A stretch of 7,538 bases of DNA from a bacterium (GTDB lineage: Bacteria; Chloroflexota; Dormibacteria; UBA8260; Bog-877). A program made the translations under genes and the position numbers. Location of the stretch: positions 1 through 7,538 of the forward strand of contig JAKAVU010000139.1 in the NCBI GenBank assembly GCA_021817185.1, read 5' to 3'. The notes under the pieces are model-generated. The model saw nothing but the letters and a program-made list of their open reading frames with translations, had not been told where the DNA came from and did no database searches. Below are positions 1 through 4,796 of this stretch, one piece after another; position 1 is the stretch's first letter; each line of letters starts with the position of its first letter.

Positions 1-300
1 TGCTAGCTCCTTGGCCCCTACCCCCGCCTCGACGAGAGGGATCACGGGCTTGCGCAGTCCGAGGGAGATTCCAATCTCTTGGTGGACAGTCTCGGAGCCA
101 GCTCCGGCGGCGGTGAGTAGTACCACCACGGCATCGCTGGTGGCAATGACGGCGCGTAGCTTGTCCACGAGAACTGCGCCGGGCTGATGGTCGTACTCAT
201 ACATGTAGGGTGTGACGCCCGCCGCCAACAGCTGGAGCCGCACCGTTTCGACCGCCAACGGGTCCCTTGAGCTGTGGCTGATGAAGATCTGACCGGTCAC
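1..300 (-). CDS. TIR-domain protein (N-terminal part; runs off the window)
   Basis: The first 100 residues are visible and the C-terminus lies beyond position 1. The protein opens with the TIR box-1 signature IFISHSSRD at residues 5-13. It continues through alternating strands and helices: LLAAGVTPYMYEYD, then TSDAVVVLLT at 54-63, then a segment with QEIG followed by RKPVIPL at 83-89. Glu75 in QEIG occupies the place of the catalytic glutamate of NAD-cleaving TIR domains. This layout fits the TIR_2 type of bacterial TIR. The GTG at 298-300 is preferred because TIR domains normally begin within a few residues of the FISHS motif. AAAAGG lies 9 bases upstream of it, and the open frame upstream (to a stop near 505) does not look coding. 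Known family role: NAD hydrolysis or cyclic ADP-ribose signalling in anti-phage defence, usually driven by a partner domain, which here would lie in the unseen part. Function as a defence effector is inferred. Confidence 0.85.
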   Translation of the reverse strand, partial: MTGQIFISHSSRDPLAVETVRLQLLAAGVTPYMYEYDHQPGAVLVDKLRAVIATSDAVVVLLTAAGAGSETVHQEIGISLGLRKPVIPLVEAGVGAKELA

Positions 301-865
301 GGCCGTCTGCCTTTTGTGGGAGCGCTGGTTCCACCACTTTGACGGGTAGAGTCTCAGGTGGAACGAATGCCGGTACGATATCACGTATGGGCGATGGCAC
401 TTCCACTCTGCCAAAACCAGGGAAGCCACTCTACCCGTGCCCCAAGGTCTGGGCCCCTCGGGCTCGGTCGAAGATCCACACCGTGCCTGTCGCCAGCACC
501 CGGGCTAGGTCGAGACGCAAGACCCGCGCGGCCACCGTTCCAGCGCCCGGGACAGCTCCAACTCCAGCCTGGTCAGTTGCGCCAGATCCGAGAGGAGCCA
601 GCCCCTGGCTCGGCCCACCAGGCTCCCGGCCGTCTGCCCGCACCGCGCCCCGAGGCTGGTGGTTAAGCTTCGCCCTCAAGGTTAGGCACTGCCAAGTGGG
701 AATAGTGGTCTTCGAAACCCACATTCCCCGTTGCCAAGAGGGCACTTCCGCAACGGGACCCAACCCTGAACAGATTTCCGGCTACCACCAAGCTGTTACC
801 GACTTGTGTGGCCGAGCACTGCGGCAGGACGATACGCTCCACCTGAGTGACTTGGAGACCCACCA
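301..865. other. Intergenic region between the TIR gene and the 258-residue gene; no convincing gene
   Basis: This 565-base stretch separates two divergently transcribed genes. Frames open on both strands here do not resemble any family I know. On the minus strand, about 530-685 reads as a plausible coding fragment containing WLLSDLAQLTRLELELSRAL. It meets a stop, and the neighbouring minus frame then reads ARVLRLDLARVLATGTVWIF down to a stop near 431. This could be a frameshifted remnant, but I cannot identify it. The region also holds a hairpin at 698-728 and must contain the promoters of both flanking genes. No clear promoter was found. Confidence 0.4.
698..728. repeat. Hairpin-forming inverted repeat
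   Basis: GGGAAT at 698-703 is answered by ATTCCC at 723-728. Inside these, GTGG (705-708) pairs with CCAC (719-722 with the A between them left unpaired), giving about ten base pairs around a short loop that contains TTCGAA. There is no T-run, so it does not look like a standard intrinsic terminator. A similar word, GCCAAG followed by G-rich sequence, occurs on both sides of it (691 and about 733). It may be a remnant end of a mobile element or a regulatory structure. Confidence 0.35.
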
Positions 866-1642
866 TTGCCGAACGCGCACATCAAATTGCTAGTTACCGT
901 TAAGGCCTATCCCGCGCTCAGCGCGAAGTATGGCGAGGTCGTGTGCGTAGCAGGGATCCAACTGGAGCCTGGCCAGCGACGGTGGGTCCGCCTCTACCCC
1001 TTGAAGTTTCGAGCACTCCCGTTTGCGGCCCGCTTCAAAAAGTACGACATTATCTCCGTCAACGTGACTCCGGCTTCGGACGGTCGTCCCGAGAGCTATC
1101 GACCAGACCCAGATACTGTGCGCGTCCTCGACCATCTCTCGACACGGGACAACTGGGCCGCTCGCATGGAGATAATCCGCCCGCTGGTCAAGCGGTCCTT
1201 GTGCGAGATAAAGCGGCTGCAGGCTTTGGATCGGACATCGTTGGGGATATTCAAACCCGCCTCCGTGTCAGGCTTTCTGATGGTTGCCGATCAGTCGGAC
1301 TGGGACGCCCAAAAGCGAACGGCGCTGGATCAGCTGAATCTCCTAGACACTAACCACTCTGAATTGGAGAAGATCCCGTCGACCTTTCGCTACCGCTTTC
1401 GATGTGAGGACCAATCGTGCGGCGGGCATGATCTGTCCGTCATCGACTGGGAGGTCGGTGCAGCCTACCGTAGCTGGAGGAGTAGGTATGCCGAACACGA
1501 GTTGAAGACGAAGCTCCGGCAGAAATGGCTGGATGAAATGTGTGGGCCGACGAAGGACACGCACTTTATCGTGGGGAACCAGCATCAGCACCGGCAGGCA
1601 TTCTTGGTGTTGGGTGTCGTTTGGCCCAAGCTTCCTGACTAG
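866..1642 (+). CDS. Conserved DUF488-associated protein with a C-x4-C-x2-H motif (258 aa)
   Basis: The start is a TTG at 866, preceded by GGAG at 854-857 with 8 bases between. No other start fits, because the conserved N-terminus (IKLLVTVKAYPALSAKYGE, residues 6-24) begins at once. The protein resembles a recurring uncharacterised family that I know only as 'hypothetical'. Its features, from memory, are a WVRLYP-like strand (40-45), a KKYD segment (58-61), a RPESYRP turn (74-80), and a late metal-site-like motif with Cys180, Cys185 and His188 followed by DWE (194-196). It ends with a FIVGN...GVVWP strand pair. No signal peptide or membrane segment is seen, so it is probably cytoplasmic. It meets the DUF488 gene tail to tail with four shared bases, which supports a functional pair. 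I infer nucleic-acid binding or processing from the possible zinc site and the company it keeps. No catalytic motif can be named. Confidence 0.85.
   Translation: MPNAHIKLLVTVKAYPALSAKYGEVVCVAGIQLEPGQRRWVRLYPLKFRALPFAARFKKYDIISVNVTPASDGRPESYRPDPDTVRVLDHLSTRDNWAARMEIIRPLVKRSLCEIKRLQALDRTSLGIFKPASVSGFLMVADQSDWDAQKRTALDQLNLLDTNHSELEKIPSTFRYRFRCEDQSCGGHDLSVIDWEVGAAYRSWRSRYAEHELKTKLRQKWLDEMCGPTKDTHFIVGNQHQHRQAFLVLGVVWPKLPD
1639..1642. other. Shared palindromic stop codon (CTAG) of two convergent genes
   Basis: The four bases CTAG read TAG on both strands. TAG at 1640-1642 ends the plus-strand 258-residue gene, and the complement of 1639-1641 is the TAG that ends the minus-strand DUF488 gene. The two genes therefore overlap tail to tail by exactly four bases, leaving no room for a terminator between them. 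Transcripts will be antisense to each other at their 3' ends. Confidence 0.9.
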
Positions 1643-2076
1643 AGTGGCGTCACCCGCATTGTCGGTTCCATTTGCAACAGAGCATCAACGATCACCTGGC
1701 GATGGCATCGGGCATCGTCGCTCTCCATACACAGTAGCACCGTCCGTTCCGACTTCACGAGACTGGCAACATGCCGTAGAGCACCAAGCCCGACTCCCAA
1801 CATTCGCGCCCGGAAGGCCGTTCGTCCGGGCTCGGGGTCGTCCAGTTGGAAGGACTGCCGATTCTCCTTTGGGTTGCCTAGAGTTGGTTCGTGAACGTAC
1901 CGGACTCCAGCTTGCGCGAGGGCCGCAGAGAGGGCGGTCTTAGCGAACCCTGGGCGCCGGCTCCAAGGCGTGAGCCTGACGTCTACCACTACCGAGATCT
2001 CGTTTGTGACGAGGACCTCGCAAAAGTCCTGGAGGTTCCGGCCCTGGTATCCGATCGTGAAGATGGAGTTCCCCAC
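1639..2076 (-). CDS. DUF488 family protein
   Basis: With the GTG at 2074-2076 this is 145 residues, close to the usual size of small DUF488 proteins. Typical features are IFTIGYQGRN (5-14), VDVRLTPWSRRPGF (31-44), YVHEPTLGNP (about 60-69) and the C-terminal TVLLCMESDDARCHR with Cys116, Cys124 and His125. The family belongs to the rhodanese/phosphatase superfamily, in a clade with RapZ-C and DUF4326. That clade is predicted, not proven, to work on NAD derivatives, sugars or nucleic-acid ends in conflict systems. The GTG start is chosen because the family begins at this strand; AGG lies 6 bases upstream. An in-frame ATG at 2209-2211 would add a low-complexity 45-residue N-terminus. It would place the start inside the operator palindrome, yet it sits 6 bases after a possible -10 (TATATT), so a leaderless 190-residue form cannot be excluded. 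Confidence 0.87.
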   Translation of the reverse strand: MGNSIFTIGYQGRNLQDFCEVLVTNEISVVVDVRLTPWSRRPGFAKTALSAALAQAGVRYVHEPTLGNPKENRQSFQLDDPEPGRTAFRARMLGVGLGALRHVASLVKSERTVLLCMESDDARCHRQVIVDALLQMEPTMRVTPL

Positions 2077-2201
2077 TTCGACCTGACCCTGTTCCGCGAA
2101 TCCCCTTGGCGACGTCGGTACCGCGGGTGATGCCGTAGTCGGACGGGAAGAGGGGCTCACGATGGTGATCCCGTGACGGTAGCGGCTACTCTCAAAGGAG
2201 T

Positions 2202-2228
2202 CGTGGTGCATTAGTGTAATATACCACG
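2202..2228. promoter_or_regulatory. Near-palindromic operator in the wHTH/DUF488 divergent promoter
   Basis: Outer half-sites CGTGGT (2202-2207) and ACCACG (2223-2228) and inner half-sites ATTA (2210-2213) and TAAT (2217-2220) share the same centre at 2215, with 10 of 13 position pairs complementary. The plus-strand TAATAT (2217-2222) and the minus-strand TATATT (2223-2218) both lie inside it and could be -10 boxes for the regulator and the DUF488 gene. The site begins ten bases before the regulator's start. A dimeric winged-helix protein is the obvious ligand, so autoregulation and repression of DUF488 are inferred. No good -35 element was found for either direction. Confidence 0.65.
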
Positions 2229-2237
2229 TAACGAGCT

Positions 2238-2552
2238 TTGGAAAACGCGAATCCCGAATCGCTACGCAAGTTCTCCAAGACGCTTCTGGGGAATCGATAT
2301 CGGCTGGAGATCTCGCTCGCCATCGCCCGGCAGCCGAATGGTCAGGTCTCGGCCAGGGGTCTGTCTCGGGAGCTTGGCCTGTCAGATAGCCTTGTCCAGC
2401 CCGAGGTAAAGCGGCTGGCCGAACTTGGACTACTGAGGCTTCTGCCGCGGCACGGTGTCGAGAGAGTATATGAGCGCCGTCCATTCAATTATTGGTCTGC
2501 CATCGTCGGACTGCACGACGACGCGGTCGCGGCCTTTCGAGATCGGCGGTGA
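2238..2552 (+). CDS. Small winged helix-turn-helix transcriptional regulator (104 aa)
   Basis: This is a compact one-domain DNA-binding protein. An N-terminal helix with LLGNRYRLEISLAIA (16-30) is followed by the helix-turn-helix VSARGLSRELGLSDSLVQ (37-54). The wing and dimer region follow, with KRLAELGLLRLLPRHGVERV (58-77) and YERRPFNYW (78-86). This is the ArsR/MarR-like winged-helix pattern. No metal-binding cysteines are present, so it is not a classical metal sensor. The TTG at 2238 is the only start before the domain because a TAA stop lies at 2229-2231 in the same frame. No Shine-Dalgarno site is seen and the leader would be short. It diverges from the DUF488 gene across a palindrome that it probably binds. 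Its likely role is to keep the neighbouring genes off until some signal; the signal is unknown. Confidence 0.83.
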   Translation: MENANPESLRKFSKTLLGNRYRLEISLAIARQPNGQVSARGLSRELGLSDSLVQPEVKRLAELGLLRLLPRHGVERVYERRPFNYWSAIVGLHDDAVAAFRDRR

Positions 2553-2761
2553 GGTTGTCATGACCCCCGAGAAGTGAGCCAGGTGACCGACTTCCGGGGT
2601 CCCCGCAAGGTTGAGTGCCACAGAGGCGATGAGGTCGTCGGGTTGGTCGAAGTGCCGCTGCGGTGGCTAGCCTGAGCCCGACTTTGACACGGAGCTGCCG
2701 AAGTGAGATCCGAGTTGGCTGATCGTGTCACAACATCGAGGTGGGACGTGGTGGGGCCGGG
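2553..2761. other. Intergenic region, possibly holding an insertion-sequence end
   Basis: No gene is supported in these 209 bases. Downstream of the transposase remnant on the minus strand, the segment at about 2680-2735 contains CACGGAGCTGCCGAAGTGAG and a GTGTCA motif. These look like the terminal sequence of an IS1634-type element, though I cannot align it. The part at 2553-2640, read on the minus strand, gives a peptide-like ALNLAGTPEVGHLAHFSG that feels familiar from mobile-element borders, but I cannot assign it. Confidence 0.3.
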
Positions 2762-3060
2762 TCAGGCTACGGCGGGGAGGATGTAGCCGAGGGCCGTGGC
2801 TACGGCCAGCGCTTCGGGGGTGGGCCGGGCACAGGCCCGGATCGGGACGGGGACGCCGGGAAGGTCGTAGGTGACCACCCGAAGTGGCTCCAGAGCCTCG
2901 AGGGCCGCCCGGGCGCTGTAGGGAGCACTGGTCCGGAGCCAGGCGTGACGCAGCTGGTCCTCCACGAGGTAGCCCGAGAAGCAGAAGAAGATGGCCGCCC
3001 AGATGTTCCGCTCACTGAAGTGGTACACCGGCCGCACCCGCAAGAAGCTCGTCAGATCAG
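2762..3060 (-). pseudogene. C-terminal remnant of an IS1634/IS4-like (DDE) transposase
   Basis: About 98 residues correspond to the end of a DDE transposase. The segment DLTSFLRVRPVYHFSERNIW matches the region just after the catalytic glutamate in IS1634-type enzymes. It is followed by FFCFSGYLVEDQLRH, YSARAALEALEPLRVVTYDL, RPTPEALAVATALGYILP and a stop at 2762-2764. Full-length members of this family are several times longer. The catalytic DDE part is absent, and the homologous frame breaks at about 3060, where a different ORF fragment begins in another frame. The element is therefore dead unless complemented in trans. It marks past transposition beside the putative defence module. Confidence 0.75.
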
Positions 3061-3215
3061 GTAGGCGAGATGCCTTCCTCGGCCTGCCGCAGCATCGCCG
3101 CCTCCTTGGGCATAGTGAGCTCGAGACGCTTTTGGCCCTGGCCCACGGCAACCCAGGCCGCTTCCCGGGTGGGCTGGACGAAAATCGTCGTCATCAGCGT
3201 CGGCACCTCATCCAT
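3057..3215 (-). pseudogene. 52-residue ORF fragment joined to the transposase remnant
   Basis: From the ATG at 3213-3215 to the TGA at 3057-3059, this frame shows strong G/C third-position bias and an ordinary protein-like composition. It runs MDEVPTLMTTIFVQPTREAA, then WVAVGQGQKRLELTMPKEAA, then MLRQAEEGISPT. It is not recognisable as a transposase segment. It overlaps the out-of-frame transposase remnant by a few bases, so it may be the N-terminus of a gene cut by the insertion. It could also be a small intact gene or an unfamiliar part of the element. Its start lies 18 bases from the start of the divergent membrane-protein gene at 3233. Confidence 0.35.
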
Positions 3216-3220
3216 GGGTG

Positions 3221-3226
3221 TATAAA
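3221..3226 (+). promoter_or_regulatory. Possible -10 box of a leaderless promoter
   Basis: TATAAA is followed by six bases and then the ATG at 3233, so transcription would begin at about the start codon. No convincing -35 is seen at the usual spacing. This supports choosing 3233 over the in-frame GTG at 3218, which lies upstream of this box. Confidence 0.4.
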
Positions 3227-3232
3227 CCGGTT

Positions 3233-3760
3233 ATGGTTGGCTACCGGCGGCTGCCGATGGCGGCACGACGGCTTCGGTCGAGACGTGGCATCCTGACAAC
3301 ATCGGCAGTCATGGTCGTGCTCATAGCTGGCCTAGTGGTCTGGTGGGTCACTAGCCCCTTCTCCCCGTACGCGATTCCGAGGCCCACATTCGCGTTCTCG
3401 TTTTGCGGGACACCCCTTTGGGCAAGGACACAAGCTGGGGTCGCCGTCAGGCTGGGGAATTGCATGGGCGAGCTCTACTCACCAGCCAATGGCAGCCGAT
3501 TGCCGGTTATCAGCGTTCCGGAGGGCTCCACTGTCGCGCTGGGCTGCATGCCGGGCGAGTGTTCGGCCCAGCGACTAAGCGCGGCGTCGTCGAACTCGTC
3601 TGTGGTCGCTCTTCGCCAAACGAGCCATGGGGAGATCTATTTTCAGGCAGTGGGCCATGGGTCAGCTACGATAGGAGTTGAGGGGCTCGCCTGCATCGTC
3701 GACGGTTTCAAGGAGCAACTCACGGGCAGTTGCCCCGCCCTCGTGGTGAACTCTCAGTGA
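3233..3760 (+). CDS. Membrane-anchored, cysteine-rich protein with an Ig-like (Big_2-like) region (175 aa)
   Basis: An arginine-rich N-terminus (5-18) precedes one hydrophobic segment, ILTTSAVMVVLIAGLVVWWV (20-39). This predicts a signal anchor with the C-terminal 135 residues outside the cell. The exported part has six cysteines (58, 77, 105, 110, 154, 167), consistent with three disulfides. The stretch with SSNSSVVALRQ, GEIYFQAVGHGSATIGV (133-149) follows the pattern of bacterial Ig-like Big_2 domains, where 'it becomes true by a glycine-rich AtI strand'. VPEGSTVALGC precedes it as an earlier strand. I do not recognise the specific family. The ATG at 3233 is favoured by a TATAAA six bases upstream; the GTG at 3218 and the ATG at 3257 are alternatives. 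It converges with the putative lipoprotein gene at 3940-4464, another exported beta-rich protein. Confidence 0.72.
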   Translation: MVGYRRLPMAARRLRSRRGILTTSAVMVVLIAGLVVWWVTSPFSPYAIPRPTFAFSFCGTPLWARTQAGVAVRLGNCMGELYSPANGSRLPVISVPEGSTVALGCMPGECSAQRLSAASSNSSVVALRQTSHGEIYFQAVGHGSATIGVEGLACIVDGFKEQLTGSCPALVVNSQ

Positions 3761-3939
3761 GCCCCAGGTGCGGGCGAACTGGGCGCGCGACGCGCTCTCG
3801 GAAGCGGGATCCCCTCCAACTCATCTGAGCGTGGGGCGCTTGCTGGAAAGCGAGCGCCGGCACGCGCCAAACCCTTGTCGGAGCGCCGGGCGTCGGCTCG
3901 ACTCTGCGAAGGCTGGCGTCTGACAGCTCGAGCTACGGT
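3761..3939. other. Intergenic space between two convergent exported-protein genes
   Basis: No gene is seen in these 179 bases. The stretch ends two converging transcription units and contains a hairpin at 3835-3858, described separately. Several other GC-rich self-complementary words occur around 3781-3795 (GGGCGCGCGACGCGC). Confidence 0.5.
3835..3858. terminator. Hairpin between convergent genes; candidate bidirectional terminator
   Basis: GGCGCTTGCT (3835-3844) pairs with AGCGAGCGCC (3849-3858) over ten base pairs, one of them a G-T wobble, closed by the GNRA-type loop GGAA. GTG at 3831-3833 and CAC at 3861-3863 can extend the stem. There is no T-tract on either side, which weakens the case for standard intrinsic termination, but the position between two gene 3' ends fits. 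Confidence 0.4.
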
Positions 3940-4464
3940 TCACAAGCAGAGACCAGGGATGTCCTTCACGGAAGTAGCGCCAGGTCGAACAGTTACCCCA
4001 ACTGGGCTCCAGGGGGCAGGGACCGCCAAGACGTACTCGCCAGGAGGAAGGATGAAGCGGAACTCTTGGTTGACTCTCACCTTCGTCTGGGCCACCACCA
4101 CGCCAGGAAGCACGTATCGAAAGCTTCCAGAAGGTGATGTCGGCTCAGTCGACAGGCTCCCGCGGAATACCTTCACCGTGCCGGCGACAAATCGTGGGTA
4201 GACCTTGGGGAAGACCCCCGCGCAGAAGTCGATTCCACCCACTATTGCCCCATCGCCGGCCGGGATGGTCGTCGGAGCGGGAGTTTGAAGCGGCGGTATC
4301 CGCGGTGGCCTCGGTGGCGCCGGAGTCGCCGCACAGCCAGTGGCTATCAGTGTGGTCAGCAGGATCCCTACCCCACAGATGGCAGCCAGCGAAGATCTGA
4401 TCAGGTGTAGCCATTGGTTGCTGGGGCTAGCAGTCTCAGGCTGGTCGGTACTCGTGTGCACCAC
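3940..4464 (-). CDS. Putative lipoprotein with a proline-rich linker and beta-rich domain (174 aa)
   Basis: The N-terminus has a hydrophobic segment, SSLAAICGVGILLTTLIATG (24-43), followed by Cys44. LIATGC is a slightly off-consensus lipobox, because the -3 residue is Ala. A Pro/Thr/Ala linker (46-69) leads to an exported domain of about 100 residues. There FRFILPPGEYVLAVP (135-149) and VTVRPGATSVKDI (157-169) resemble the last strands of carboxypeptidase-regulatory or Cna-B-like beta-sandwich folds. Cys81 and Cys173 could form a disulfide linking both ends of the domain. The start is GTG at 4462-4464 or the adjacent GTG at 4459-4461. A promoter just upstream would place the transcript start at these codons. 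If the lipobox is not used, the protein would be anchored by the hydrophobic segment. Specific function unknown. Confidence 0.72.
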   Translation of the reverse strand: MVHTSTDQPETASPSNQWLHLIRSSLAAICGVGILLTTLIATGCAATPAPPRPPRIPPLQTPAPTTIPAGDGAIVGGIDFCAGVFPKVYPRFVAGTVKVFRGSLSTEPTSPSGSFRYVLPGVVVAQTKVRVNQEFRFILPPGEYVLAVPAPWSPVGVTVRPGATSVKDIPGLCL

Positions 4465-4467
4465 ACG

Positions 4468-4496
4468 ATTGAACCACGATCACGCGTGGAGGTCAA
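4468..4496 (-). promoter_or_regulatory. Promoter for the putative lipoprotein gene
   Basis: Read on the minus strand, TTGACC (4496-4491) is followed after 17 bases by TTCAAT (4473-4468). The expected transcript start falls at about 4461, the second of two tandem GTG codons, so the mRNA is probably leaderless. Confidence 0.55.
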
Positions 4497-4571
4497 CTCC
4501 GCGTAACAACTGTCGGTCAATGGGGCCGGGGCAATGGTGGGATTGACTCGGAGGCTGATCGAAAACCTTTG

Positions 4572-4609
4572 GGTTGCACGGTTGCACGCTTGGCCCAACG
4601 GTGTACTAT
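4572..4609 (+). promoter_or_regulatory. Promoter with an 8-bp tandem repeat over its -35
   Basis: TTGCAC (4582-4587), a 16-base spacer and TACTAT (4604-4609) form a good sigma-70-like promoter. The -35 sits in the second copy of a perfect tandem repeat, GGTTGCAC twice, at 4572-4587. The ATG at 4617 is seven bases past the -10, where transcription should start, so a leaderless message is expected. The repeat could be the site of a regulator. Confidence 0.55.
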
Positions 4610-4616
4610 GCCGGGC

Positions 4617-4796
4617 ATGATCAGCCTTAGTGCCGACGATACCGGGAATCGCCATCACTCTCTCGTCAACGGCGCAACGGTCCACCTAGGGCCATGGTCT
4701 CGACCGGCTAGTGCGAGTAACCACGCAGACTTCCAATACCCAACCAGTTACACACACTGCTCTGGCTGGCTGCGACCCGGCACTACGATCCCATGA
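4617..4796 (+). CDS. Small hypothetical protein, possibly leaderless (59 aa)
   Basis: The frame runs from the ATG at 4617, placed exactly where a leaderless mRNA from the promoter at 4582-4609 would begin, to a TGA at 4794-4796. That stop overlaps the next gene's ATG as ATGA, a common sign of translational coupling. The peptide (MISLSADDTGNRHHSLVNGA...GWLRPGTTIP) is polar, has no membrane segment and matches nothing I recognise. A TTG at 4569 would lengthen it by 16 residues but lies upstream of the promoter. It could be a leader ORF that couples translation to the downstream gene rather than a functional protein. Support comes from position, not sequence. Confidence 0.4.
   Translation: MISLSADDTGNRHHSLVNGATVHLGPWSRPASASNHADFQYPTSYTHCSGWLRPGTTIP

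Noticed and set aside
374..387. Small interrupted palindrome TACG...CGTA upstream of the TIR gene
   Set aside because: Only five of seven pairs match and no regulator or promoter is tied to it; likely chance.
663..866. Minus-strand 67-codon frame starting opposite the 258-aa gene
   Set aside because: No recognisable motif and no ribosome site; the region carries a hairpin and looks non-coding.
339..893. Plus-strand frame of 184 codons between the TIR gene and the 258-aa gene
   Set aside because: Composition is rich in Pro, Arg and Thr with no domain pattern, and it runs into the true start of the 258-aa gene in another frame.
2077..2484. Long N-terminal extension of the DUF488 frame, antisense to the regulator
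   Set aside because: Upstream of 2211 it is the shadow of the winged-helix gene and runs through the operator; DUF488 proteins start at the IFTIGY strand.
2741..3064. Plus-strand Gly/Arg-rich frame of 107 codons
   Set aside because: It is the antisense shadow of the transposase remnant, which has clear family similarity.
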